Shown in pieces: positions 23,760 through 32,565 of a DNA stretch of 64,000 nucleotides (the stretch's first letter is position 1; every line of letters starts with the position of its first letter). A model generated the notes under the pieces. It saw only the letters and a list, made by a program, of their open reading frames with translations, had not been told where the DNA came from and searched no databases. Source of the DNA: Bacteroidaceae bacterium (GTDB lineage: Bacteria > Bacteroidota > Bacteroidia > Bacteroidales > Bacteroidaceae); the NCBI GenBank assembly GCA_017615835.1, contig JAFZZI010000001.1, positions 1 through 64,000 on the forward strand, in the 5' to 3' direction. Made by a program: the position numbers and the translations under genes.

Positions 23760-24185
23760 ATGATACGAAGACTATTCTATGTTGTCTCACTGCTGCTCCG
23801 GAACGCATCGGAGTCAGACCGTCGGGAGGTGTCGTCTCAACTCAAGCGCTACGGGCTGCACCATACGGCCGATGCTCTGATGTGGGTACTTGAAGAGGTC
23901 CTGAAACTGGAACCGGCTGAGATGATAGGCTTTCCCGACTCTTTCCGTGGAGAGTGGATGCTCCGCGAGATTATGGCGGGAGGTAACTTCGGACGCAATG
24001 CAGAAAGACACAGACAGGGCCTTTTGCGACAGGTGCTTGAGAGCAGATGCCGAAGCATCAGACTTATGCGTTTCAGCTTCGGTGAGGTGTTCTGGAAGGA
24101 GGCGAAATATTGGATGAATATCGTCAGGACGTTGCCGACGCGTATCAGATACAGGACGCTGTCGCTGAGAGACCTGCCGGGATAA
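23760..24185 (+). CDS. C-terminal part of a NTP_transf_5-type nucleotidyltransferase
   Basis: A 141-residue frame. A-D-A-L-M-W-V-L-E-E-V, followed by M-L-R-E-I-M-A-G-G-N-F-G-R, corresponds to the C-terminal third of the nucleotidyltransferase family PF14907, which normally has about 370 residues. The N-terminal catalytic domain (G-S-x-x-x-D and the following aspartates) is absent, and the upstream gene leaves only 24 bases. This is either a fragment left by deletion or a stand-alone piece kept for another purpose. A strong terminator follows. Confidence 0.6.
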   Translation: MIRRLFYVVSLLLRNASESDRREVSSQLKRYGLHHTADALMWVLEEVLKLEPAEMIGFPDSFRGEWMLREIMAGGNFGRNAERHRQGLLRQVLESRCRSIRLMRFSFGEVFWKEAKYWMNIVRTLPTRIRYRTLSLRDLPG

Positions 24186-24189
24186 AAAG

Positions 24190-24228
24190 AGTGAAGCCAC
24201 CTCAAGCTTGACTTGGGGTGGCTTCACT
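24190..24228. terminator. Convergent bidirectional terminator
   Basis: agtgaagccacc (24190-24201) pairs perfectly with ggtggcttcact (24217-24228). The minus-strand reading is followed by a run of five Ts, so it certainly suits the GH43 gene; it also closes the plus-strand cluster. Confidence 0.8.
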
Positions 24229-24247
24229 AAGAATCGGAGGCAGACGG

Positions 24248-26422
24248 TCAGTCGTCGTATTTCATTCTGAGCACTATCTTGCCGGAGCTGCTTCCGCGTT
24301 CGACGCGCATAGTCAGTTTTCCGGTGACTTTGGTTCCGGCGCCAAGTTCGGTGAGGCAGATGTCGCTCAGGGACACTCCCTGGCCGATGAGGTCGGCTTC
24401 GGTGAGTTCGCCGCTCCAGAGTACAGGCCCGTATGAGTGGCGTACGGTCCACCTTCCGGCATCTATTCCGTCGAACTCGTACTCTTCTGCTCCCTGTTTG
24501 AGCATTATGCGTCTGGTGGAAGAGGTGCCGCCGTAGGCCATACGGTTGCCTGCCTTGTCTATTTCGATTTCGACACCCAGGCCGTTAACCACTTCGGTCG
24601 GGTCGAGGTTGCTCTCAAGTCCGCTGTCGAAGGACTCTATCTCGTAGAAGTATTCGGGGGCGGTGTTCAGACTGCGTATGTGAAGGGTGTTGCCTCCATA
24701 TACGATGTGGCTGTTGTACAGTTTGTTCTTCTCGATGCCGTAGCGGACGATGTAGCCGTCGGCTCCCTTAACGGGCTCCCACAGGAGGTCGGCTTCGCGG
24801 CGGTCCTGCGGGTTTCTCACGGCCATGAACTTTTTGACCTTGACGCTCTTGCCCTCCTTCGGGTTGCCGAAGATGCGCAGGTCCTTGATGCAGAAGTTTG
24901 CTTCGTCGTGGGTATAGACGTTGATGACTTTGACGTAGCGGGCCTTTACGGGTTTGGCAAGTTCGTTGTAGTCGTGGTGCAGGTCAAGATAGTTTTCGCT
25001 TTTGTCGATAATGGTGGTCCACTCTTTGCCGTCTTTCGAGACATCGACTTTGAAGCACTGGTATTTCACCTTGGACGGAACTGCCGCAGCTGCTCCGGGC
25101 TGGCCGGTTCCTCCGCCGAATCCTCCACCGAATCCGCCGCGTCCCTGTGTCCTCGCACCGATGTGGTCCCAGTTCAGCTGGATGGCGCAGATTTCGGCAA
25201 CGTCGCCGAAGTCAAGTTGGTAGTATTCGCCGGGGTTGCCTGTGGTGGCACTCCAGCAGGTCAGGAAGTTTTCATCGACGGCATTGACTGCCGAGGAGCC
25301 TTCGAGTGTCGAGGATACTTCGGCCTTTTTCATGTACGACAGGAGTTTCCAGCCGGTGTAGTTGTTGTCAACGGCATCTTTCCTGACGCCGGGATAGTAT
25401 TGGGGATAGTCACCGAATGCCACGTTCGAGTGCATCACGCCGTCTTTGTCAACGGCGGTGGGGTATATGGCAAGTTCCGAACCGCGTCCTGCACCTCCGT
25501 AGCTGGCAGGAATCATGCAGATGGTCCACAGCTGGCCGTTCTTGTCGTGGAAGGTGCTTCCGTGACCTGCGCCTACCTGGAATCCGGTGGTCTTGTATGT
25601 GAGCGGGTTGTGCTCGGAGTAGGTGAACGGTCCCATGGGGCTGTCGGCTACATAGACACCGTGCGAGTAGGTAAGGAGTTCGAGTCCGATTGCGGCATAC
25701 TGCAGATAGTACTTTCCGTTATGCTTGGTCATCCAGGGGCCCTCTATCCACGGGTACTCTTCGGGGAAGTAGTCGCGACGGCCGTTGAATATGGAGTAGA
25801 TGACATCTTCGTTGTGGCGGGCTTCGAAACCGTGGTTCTTGTAGTCGCCGAAGAAGCAGATTTCAGGTCCTCTCTTCACCTTGAATGTGGTCGGGTCAAG
25901 CTCAACTACCATGAACGGCATGATCTGCGACCAGCCGTAGTACAGGTAGAGGCGTCCGTCGTCGTCTGCCCACATGTTGGCATCACCGTAGCGGTCGCTC
26001 TCAAGTTCGCCGACTTTTTCCCATTTTCCGGACTTGGGGTCGTCTGTCTTGAAGACGTTGCGGTTGTTCATGGAGCATCCGTACATCTTGTCGTTCAGGA
26101 TCACGACTGATACGACTCCTCCGGGGTAGGCAGGAGCATCGACGTAGGTCCAGTCGCGGAAGTCGGACGAGTACCAGTAGCCTTTCCTGTGCGATACGAA
26201 AAGGTAGTAGTCGTCGTGGTACAGGAGCACTACAGGCTCACCGCCGCGGTATGACCGCTCGTTTCCGATGACTATGTCCAAGGGGTTGCAGAATGTGTAG
26301 GGTGCGGAACTGATTCCGTTTCCGAAATCCGGGCCTCCCTTGGGGGCTGTGGTTGAAGGCTGACACGAGCAGGTAAGCGACAGCGCACCAGCCAGGATTG
26401 TAAGGGACAGGGTTCTTTTCAT
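24248..26422 (-). CDS. GH43-family glycoside hydrolase lipoprotein with discoidin-like domain
   Basis: A 724-residue surface or periplasmic lipoprotein; the signal peptide ends L-S-L-T-C-S-C, with the start at the ATG beginning M-K-R-T-L. Residues about 30-330 form the five-bladed GH43 propeller (N-P-L-D-I-V-I-G, then Y-Y-L-F-V-S-H, D-A-N-M-W-A-D-D-D-G-R-L-Y-L-Y-Y-G and W-I-E-G-P-W-M). A F5/8C-type domain at about 350-525 (C-W-S-A-T-T-G-N-P-G-E-Y-Y-Q-L-D-F-G) and an FN3-like domain follow. A Gly-rich loop (about residues 420-440) interrupts the discoidin domain. GH43 enzymes are mostly xylosidases or arabinofuranosidases; the substrate is not determined here. It is divergent from the GH31 gene, with 119 bases between the two starts. 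Confidence 0.85.
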   Translation of the reverse strand: MKRTLSLTILAGALSLTCSCQPSTTAPKGGPDFGNGISSAPYTFCNPLDIVIGNERSYRGGEPVVLLYHDDYYLFVSHRKGYWYSSDFRDWTYVDAPAYPGGVVSVVILNDKMYGCSMNNRNVFKTDDPKSGKWEKVGELESDRYGDANMWADDDGRLYLYYGWSQIMPFMVVELDPTTFKVKRGPEICFFGDYKNHGFEARHNEDVIYSIFNGRRDYFPEEYPWIEGPWMTKHNGKYYLQYAAIGLELLTYSHGVYVADSPMGPFTYSEHNPLTYKTTGFQVGAGHGSTFHDKNGQLWTICMIPASYGGAGRGSELAIYPTAVDKDGVMHSNVAFGDYPQYYPGVRKDAVDNNYTGWKLLSYMKKAEVSSTLEGSSAVNAVDENFLTCWSATTGNPGEYYQLDFGDVAEICAIQLNWDHIGARTQGRGGFGGGFGGGTGQPGAAAAVPSKVKYQCFKVDVSKDGKEWTTIIDKSENYLDLHHDYNELAKPVKARYVKVINVYTHDEANFCIKDLRIFGNPKEGKSVKVKKFMAVRNPQDRREADLLWEPVKGADGYIVRYGIEKNKLYNSHIVYGGNTLHIRSLNTAPEYFYEIESFDSGLESNLDPTEVVNGLGVEIEIDKAGNRMAYGGTSSTRRIMLKQGAEEYEFDGIDAGRWTVRHSYGPVLWSGELTEADLIGQGVSLSDICLTELGAGTKVTGKLTMRVERGSSSGKIVLRMKYDD

Positions 26423-26541
26423 AACGGGAATGACGTCAGTGGTTAGTTCTCGCAATTTTAGCGATAAAAATCCAGATAATGCAGTTTTTTGCTTAAATTG
26501 CGTACCACTTTGTTCCATGTTTTTAACCAAACTTCAGAAAT

Positions 26542-28929
26542 ATGTACAGAAAGTGTTCTATCCTTGTGATGATGCTGGCGCTCGGTCTCGCTTCGGCAGC
26601 ACAGCCCCTGACGGTAAATTCAAATTCTTATCTGATGAATCAGGCCGTCGATGTGAGCACCGACTTCATGGATGTCAGCAACACCTACTTCTTTGCCGAC
26701 CGCCTCGGTTCGTTCGATGCCGCTTCAGGCGAGGGCAAGGTGGTCTGGCGCAGGTACCGTCTTGCTCCGCGTCAGGCTTTCAATACAAACGGACGCCAGC
26801 CTACGGTGCTGCGCATGCTCGACTTCCCTTCGCCGGCGTATGACAACGATCCTGCGCTGAAGTTCAAGGTTGACTTCATCACGCCGCGCACCATACGGAT
26901 ACGCATGCTGACGACTCCGGTCGAGCCCAAGCCTGTGGATGACGAGGTTATGCTTGCCGGCGAGCCCGGCAGCGACAAGTCGTGGAAGGTGACAGAGACA
27001 GACGGCTCAATCATATACAAGAGTGCGTACGGCTCGCTCCAGATTGACCGTAATCCCTGGAGACTGGTGCTCAGGGACAGGAACGGCAGGATTCTGACCA
27101 GGACTGCCCATAACCGCGACACTGACTCGACTCAGGTGAAGTACAACCCGTTCAGTTTTGTCAAACTGGCAAGTACCAACGGACGCCGCATCAATCCCGT
27201 CTTCTCGCTTCAGGCTGACGAGATGATTTTCGGCTGCGGTGAGTCGGCAACCTCGCTCGATAAGGTGGGCCAGAAGGTCAATCTGTTCGTGACGGATCCC
27301 CAGGGTCCTGAGACCGACCAGATGTACAAGCCAGTCCCGTTCTACATGAGCAGTCGCGGCTATGGTGTGTTCCTTCATACTTCGGCTCCGGTCACCTGCG
27401 ACTTCGGGGCATCGTACATTGGGTTGAACAAACTGTTCATGGGTGATGAGAATCTCGATATGTTCCTGTTCGTGGGCACTCCGGCCGAGATTCTTGACGA
27501 GTACACAAATCTTGTCGGAAAGCCCGCAATGCCGCCCCTTTGGTCGTTCGGGACTTGGATGAGCCGCATCACCTACTTCTCGCAGGAGGAGGGTATGCAG
27601 GTTGCCGAAAATATCCGCAACGGTCAGTATCCGTGCGATGTAATCCACTTTGACACCGGTTGGTTCCAGACTGACTGGCAGTGCGACTACAAGTTCTCTG
27701 ACAAGTTCCCCGACGCCCAGAAGATGATAAACGACCTCAAGTCGCAGGGCTTCCATATATGTCTGTGGCAGCTGCCTTATTTCACTCCCAAGAATACCTA
27801 TTTCAACGAGCTGATCGAGAAGGATATGTATGTCCGCAACGGAAGCGGAGGCCTGCCTTACGAGGATGTCTGCCTCGACTTTTCGAACCCCGAGACCGTA
27901 AAGTGGTATCAGGAGAAACTGGCCGGTCTGCTTTCGATGGGGGTCGGTGCCATCAAGGCCGACTTTGGCGAGGGTGCTCCGCTTGACGGGCTCTACTCTA
28001 ACGGCAAGAGCGGCTGGTACGAGCATAATCTCTATCCGGTACGCTACAACAAGGCTGTAAACGATATTACATTTCAGACTAACGGTGACCACATCATGTG
28101 GGCACGTTCGGCATGGGCCGGCTCCCAGCGCTATCCGCTGCATTGGGGCGGTGACGCTGCCACCAACAATACAGGTATGCTGGGGACTGTCCGCGCAGGT
28201 CTGTCGTTCGGTCTTTCGGGTTTCGCTTTCTGGAGTCACGACATGGGAGGTTTTGTCAAGTCGACACCCGAGGAGCTCTATTGCCGCTGGCTGCCCTTCG
28301 GCTTCCTGACATCCCACACCCGTGCCCACGGCGATCCTCCTACCGAGCCTTGGCTCTACGACAGCAAGAGGGTGCAGGATACTTTCCGCAAGAGTGCAGA
28401 GATGAAGTACAAACTTATGCCATACGTCTATGCTCAGGCCAAGGAGTGTACCGAGAAGGGACTGCCGATGGTGAGAGCTCTCTTCATAGAGTACCCCGAC
28501 GATCCTGCCGCATGGCGTGTAGAGACTGAATATATGTTCGGGTCGCAGATTCTGGTGGCTCCGCTGATGGAGAGCGGCATGACTGCCCGTCAGGTGTATC
28601 TGCCCAAGGGTAAGTGGACCGACTATCAGACGGGCCGTGTCTTTGAGGGCGGCTGCTGGCAGCAGATATCCGCCGAAGGCGAGCTGCCCATAATTATGCT
28701 GGTGCGCGACGGTGCCCTGCTTCCGCATGTGGCACTTGCCCAGAGTACGGACAAGATTGACTGGAAGAACATACAGCTCAAGGCCTACAGTGTCGATGTC
28801 AAGGAGTGCTCGGGGCTGGTATGCCTGCCTTCGGACAATCTTCTGCAGACAGTCAGGGCTGACTGCTCCGGACAGTCTCCGAAAATTACAGGACAGGCAA
28901 GGGGTACACGCCTGACCATAATGAAGTGA
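26542..28929 (+). CDS. GH31 alpha-xylosidase
   Basis: A 795-residue exported GH31 enzyme with a signal peptide (M-Y-R-K-C-S-I-L-V-M ... S-A-A-Q). The nucleophile is Asp474 in A-I-K-A-D-F-G-E-G; K-x-D-F-G-E is the alpha-xylosidase version of the motif. The acid/base is Asp538 in L-H-W-G-G-D. The order is N-terminal beta-sandwich, barrel (about 320-690), then C-terminal sheets. It probably removes alpha-1,6-xylose from xyloglucan oligosaccharides, fitting the xyloglucanase gene that starts 21 bases after its stop. Residue evidence is strong for GH31 and good for alpha-xylosidase. Confidence 0.92.
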   Translation: MYRKCSILVMMLALGLASAAQPLTVNSNSYLMNQAVDVSTDFMDVSNTYFFADRLGSFDAASGEGKVVWRRYRLAPRQAFNTNGRQPTVLRMLDFPSPAYDNDPALKFKVDFITPRTIRIRMLTTPVEPKPVDDEVMLAGEPGSDKSWKVTETDGSIIYKSAYGSLQIDRNPWRLVLRDRNGRILTRTAHNRDTDSTQVKYNPFSFVKLASTNGRRINPVFSLQADEMIFGCGESATSLDKVGQKVNLFVTDPQGPETDQMYKPVPFYMSSRGYGVFLHTSAPVTCDFGASYIGLNKLFMGDENLDMFLFVGTPAEILDEYTNLVGKPAMPPLWSFGTWMSRITYFSQEEGMQVAENIRNGQYPCDVIHFDTGWFQTDWQCDYKFSDKFPDAQKMINDLKSQGFHICLWQLPYFTPKNTYFNELIEKDMYVRNGSGGLPYEDVCLDFSNPETVKWYQEKLAGLLSMGVGAIKADFGEGAPLDGLYSNGKSGWYEHNLYPVRYNKAVNDITFQTNGDHIMWARSAWAGSQRYPLHWGGDAATNNTGMLGTVRAGLSFGLSGFAFWSHDMGGFVKSTPEELYCRWLPFGFLTSHTRAHGDPPTEPWLYDSKRVQDTFRKSAEMKYKLMPYVYAQAKECTEKGLPMVRALFIEYPDDPAAWRVETEYMFGSQILVAPLMESGMTARQVYLPKGKWTDYQTGRVFEGGCWQQISAEGELPIIMLVRDGALLPHVALAQSTDKIDWKNIQLKAYSVDVKECSGLVCLPSDNLLQTVRADCSGQSPKITGQARGTRLTIMK

Positions 28930-28950
28930 TTCTTTATGAATTGAATTGAT

Positions 28951-31257
28951 ATGGGATCAGGCATGAGAACCGGAGGTATTATTATGACACTGGCGGCAGC
29001 GGCCTTCGCCGCTTCGGTCTGGCAGTGTGCAGATGCGGCAGGAAAAGGAGAGGAGGTCGGGCCATACGTCTGGAAGAGCGTCCAGATTGTCGGCGGAGGT
29101 TTCTGCGACGGGATAGTGTTCCACCCCAAGGCCAAGGATGTCAGGTATGCAAGGACTGACATGGGCGGTGCCTACCGCTGGGATAGGAAACAGCAGAGGT
29201 GGATGCCGATGCTCGACTTCATCAGCTATGCCGACAATAATCTTGTAGGAGTCGAGAGCATAGCCGTAGATCCTAATGACAGCAAGACTGTCTATCTGGA
29301 TTGCGGGACCTATACCAGTTCGACAAACGGAGCTATCTTCTGGTCGCATGACGGAGGTCTCAGCTTCGGGCGCACTGACGTGCCTTTCAAGATGGGTGGC
29401 AACGAGAACGGACGGGGAAACGGTGAGCGCATGGCAGTCGATCCAAACAACTCTGACATTATCTATGTAGGAACCCGTCAGGCGGGACTTTGGCGCAGCA
29501 CCGACAAGGCTCTGCACTTTGAGCAGGTTGCCTCGTTCCAGACCCTTGTTGACAGCATCAATGCTGCTGCCGCTGCCCGGCAGCAGCCGGAACAGACCGA
29601 TTCTCCATTTGGCCGCGGATTCGGCCAGCGCCGTATGAACCAGGGCTGCGGTGTTGTTTTCGTTCTTTTCGACAAGGACTCAAGGAAAGGGAAGGAAGGC
29701 TCTCAGACCATCTTTGCCGGCTATTCGGCAATGAACAGGGCCAATATGTTCGTCAGCCGTGACGGAGGTGCTACATGGTCGGTCATGGAGGGTGCTCCCC
29801 AGCAGTATATGCCGAATCACGGAGTCATGTCGTCAGACCGCCGCATGTACGTTTCGTATGGTACAAACCCCGGCCCTCAGACTATGACGGATGGTGGCGT
29901 ATGGGTATATGACATCAAGTCAGATACCTGGAGTGACATAACTCCCGACAAGCCGACGGCAGACCGCCGCTTCGGTTACGCCTGTGTGTCGGTTGATCTC
30001 AGGAATCCCAGGCACATAATTGCCAGTTCGTTCGGACGCCCCATGTCTGGAGAGAGTTCCAGCGAGGATATTTTCCGCTCTACCGACGGGGGCAAGACAT
30101 GGAAGGGTGTCTTTGCCGGAGGAGGTAAGTACGATGAATCGAAAGCCCCATACGTCATACACACGGGCATCCATTGGCTTTTCGATATCGAGATTGATCC
30201 TTTCAACTCGGACCACGCAATGTTTACGACAGGTTACGGCGGCTGGGAGACCTTCAACTTGGGCGAGATGGACAAAGACCGTCCTACACTCTGGACTGTG
30301 ATGAGTACCGGCATAGAGGAGACTGTTCCCCTCGAGCTTTACAGCCCGACGAAAGGAGCATGGCTTATATCGGGAATAGGTGACTATGGAGGCTTTACCC
30401 ACCATGATCTTGACAAACCGGCTTCTGACTCGCATCATGACCCGCGTTTCGGCAACACCAATGCCGTTGCAGGAGCGGAACTGAAGCCCGAGATTGTGGT
30501 GCGCGCCGGAACCATCCACGGAGGCTACAGGGGCAAGAATATCTCCTATTCGCTGGACGGCGGTGATACCTGGGCCGAACCTGATTCTGTTCCGTTGCCA
30601 AACGGGCGTAACGGACACGTCGCGGTATCGTCAGACGGTTCGACGTGGGTCTGGACTCCTGACCGCTCACCGGTTTTCTATACTGATGACATGGGCAGTA
30701 CCTGGAATAGAAGTGACAGCATTGAGAGCGGCATCCGCGTGATTGCCGACAAGGTGAACCCGAAGCGTTTCTATGCTGTCAACGTACGTACAGGTATCTT
30801 GTATGAGAGTCTCGACGGTGCCAGGACATTCCACACCCGTCCAATCGGCTTTGCCGCCACCGGAAGGGGAGGACGCGGTGACAGCCGTGGCGGACAGGAC
30901 CGCGTCTATTCGGCTCCGGGCCGTGAGGGAGATCTCTGGATTGCTGCCTTCGACGGGCTGTATCACGCGGCCGACGGTGTGAATTTCGTACGCCAGGGTC
31001 ATGTTGATGAGATGCACGGTTTCGGATTTGGTGCTCCGGCTCCCGACAGCGACTATCCGGCCCTTTACATGGTCGGCACGGTTGACGGGGTCCGCGGTTT
31101 CTTCCGTTCCGACGACTGCGCTACCAGTTGGGTGCGCATCAATGATGACCTGCATCAGTACGGTCTTGTGCTGCACATAACCGGCGATCCCAAGAAATAC
31201 GGACGTGTCTATGTGGGCACTCATGGCCGTGGAGCCGTGTACGGCGACCCCAGATAA
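28951..31257 (+). CDS. GH74 endo-xyloglucanase
   Basis: A 768-residue exported protein made of two seven-bladed propellers, seen as many sialidase-like bladed repeats (S-x-D-G-G-x-T-W). The N-terminal catalytic aspartate is Asp70 in Y-A-R-T-D-M-G-G-A-Y-R-W-D. GH74 enzymes cut the glucan backbone of xyloglucan. The alternative start at 28963 (M-R-T-G-G) would give the more usual signal peptide. Two low-complexity loops, at about 204-230 (A-A-A-A-R-Q-Q-P-E-Q) and about 637-650 (G-R-G-G-R-G-D-S-R-G-G), are unusual insertions. It is in a run with the GH31 alpha-xylosidase and the UxaE epimerase, so endo cut, side-chain removal and further sugar-acid metabolism are encoded together. Confidence 0.88.
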   Translation: MGSGMRTGGIIMTLAAAAFAASVWQCADAAGKGEEVGPYVWKSVQIVGGGFCDGIVFHPKAKDVRYARTDMGGAYRWDRKQQRWMPMLDFISYADNNLVGVESIAVDPNDSKTVYLDCGTYTSSTNGAIFWSHDGGLSFGRTDVPFKMGGNENGRGNGERMAVDPNNSDIIYVGTRQAGLWRSTDKALHFEQVASFQTLVDSINAAAAARQQPEQTDSPFGRGFGQRRMNQGCGVVFVLFDKDSRKGKEGSQTIFAGYSAMNRANMFVSRDGGATWSVMEGAPQQYMPNHGVMSSDRRMYVSYGTNPGPQTMTDGGVWVYDIKSDTWSDITPDKPTADRRFGYACVSVDLRNPRHIIASSFGRPMSGESSSEDIFRSTDGGKTWKGVFAGGGKYDESKAPYVIHTGIHWLFDIEIDPFNSDHAMFTTGYGGWETFNLGEMDKDRPTLWTVMSTGIEETVPLELYSPTKGAWLISGIGDYGGFTHHDLDKPASDSHHDPRFGNTNAVAGAELKPEIVVRAGTIHGGYRGKNISYSLDGGDTWAEPDSVPLPNGRNGHVAVSSDGSTWVWTPDRSPVFYTDDMGSTWNRSDSIESGIRVIADKVNPKRFYAVNVRTGILYESLDGARTFHTRPIGFAATGRGGRGDSRGGQDRVYSAPGREGDLWIAAFDGLYHAADGVNFVRQGHVDEMHGFGFGAPAPDSDYPALYMVGTVDGVRGFFRSDDCATSWVRINDDLHQYGLVLHITGDPKKYGRVYVGTHGRGAVYGDPR

Positions 31258-31298
31258 AGGTGTATTTGTCTTGTCAGTCTGAATTTATTTAGAGTAGT

Positions 31299-32546
31299 AT
31301 GGAACTTGGAAAGTATTCTTTCGGAATAGGCGACCGTTTTTCGCATGAGGGTAAGGCACAGCTTTCCGCACTAATCGAGGGTGCGGAAAAGTATCCCTTC
31401 GGGTTTGTGCCGGTTTGGAACAAATCAAATCGGGAACATCAGATTGTCGGTACTGATCCTGCGGATACCCGACGTGAGGCCGATGAGGCTGTCAAGGCTT
31501 TGGGGTACAGAAAGCCCTATTTCGTTGATGCCGACCACATCAACATGAACAATGTTGACCGATTCATTGACGCTTCGGATTTCTTCACTATCGATGTGGC
31601 CGATTACATCGGCAAGCCTTCAGATGATGAATCGGTTCTCATGTTTGTAGAGGATAATCTTAAGTACACCGGCACACTGAGCATTCCCGGCATCCCTGAG
31701 CCTTTTACGGTTGACCGTGACCTTCTGGTATCGCTGGCTGAAAAGTATCTGTTCGCCGCACAGGAGGCAGGACGCATATACCGCCATATAGAAAGCCGGA
31801 AAGGTGCGGAGAACTTTGTGACAGAGGTGTCGATGGATGAGGTTGATTCGCCTCAGACTCCCATAGAGATTTTCTTTATCCTGAGTGCACTGGCACAGGA
31901 GAAGGTTCCTGCCCGGACAGTAGCTCCAAAGTTCACGGGCCGGTTCAACAAGGGTGTAGAGTATGTGGGAGACACTGCACAGTTTGAAAAAGAGTTCCGC
32001 GAAGACCTCCTGGTCATAGACTATGCTGTCAGAGAGTTCGACCTGCCCAAGGGACTGAAGCTCAGCATTCACTCCGGCAGTGACAAGTTCTCAATCTATC
32101 CCATAATGGGCCGACTTATACGCCAGTATGACAAGGGTATTCATATCAAGACTGCGGGAACTACCTGGCTTGAAGAGAACATAGGTCTGGCTCTTGCAGA
32201 TGAGAAGGCACTGGCTTTGGCCAAGAGAATTGCAATCTCTGCGCTGGGCCGTATGGAAGAACTGTGCATACCGTACGCCACTGTAATAGACATCAACCCG
32301 GAGAATCTGCCTACGGCTGCTCAGATTGCTTCGTGGAGCGGTCAGGAGTACGCCCGTGCTCTGCGGCATAACCAACAGGACCCGCTATACAATCCCGATT
32401 TCCGGCAGCTTGTTCACGTAAGCTACAAGATTGCAGCCGAGTTGGGCGATGATTTCTATGCAGCCCTGAAGCGCAATGCAGATGTCGTGGCACAACAGGT
32501 CAAGGAGAATATCCTTGACAGGCATGTGGCACGCCTGTTTGCATGA
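31299..32546 (+). CDS. uxaE: Tagaturonate epimerase (UxaE family)
   Basis: A 415-residue cytoplasmic protein of the UxaE family, which interconverts D-tagaturonate and D-fructuronate in galacturonate metabolism. It starts L-G-K-Y-S-F-G-I-G-D-R-F. It carries Y-F-V-D-A-D-H-I-N, V-A-P-K-F-T-G-R-F-N-K-G-V-E-Y-V-G-D and L-S-I-H-S-G-S-D-K-F-S-I-Y, whose Asp/His residues suit metal binding. There is no signal peptide. It begins 41 bases after the GH74 gene and is probably co-transcribed. Its presence beside xyloglucan enzymes suggests galacturonic-acid-containing side chains or pectin co-use; that link is inference. Confidence 0.85.
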   Translation: MELGKYSFGIGDRFSHEGKAQLSALIEGAEKYPFGFVPVWNKSNREHQIVGTDPADTRREADEAVKALGYRKPYFVDADHINMNNVDRFIDASDFFTIDVADYIGKPSDDESVLMFVEDNLKYTGTLSIPGIPEPFTVDRDLLVSLAEKYLFAAQEAGRIYRHIESRKGAENFVTEVSMDEVDSPQTPIEIFFILSALAQEKVPARTVAPKFTGRFNKGVEYVGDTAQFEKEFREDLLVIDYAVREFDLPKGLKLSIHSGSDKFSIYPIMGRLIRQYDKGIHIKTAGTTWLEENIGLALADEKALALAKRIAISALGRMEELCIPYATVIDINPENLPTAAQIASWSGQEYARALRHNQQDPLYNPDFRQLVHVSYKIAAELGDDFYAALKRNADVVAQQVKENILDRHVARLFA

Positions 32547-32565
32547 CAACTGTGTCAGTTGATCT

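Noticed and set aside
24437..26110. 557-residue plus-strand frame opposite the GH43 gene
   Set aside because: Composition is Val/Gly/Asp-biased as expected for antisense of this gene, with no domain, and the GH43 frame is clearly the coding one.
27007..28728. 573-residue minus-strand frame opposite the GH31 gene
   Set aside because: Antisense shadow; the catalytic motifs of GH31 are in the plus frame.
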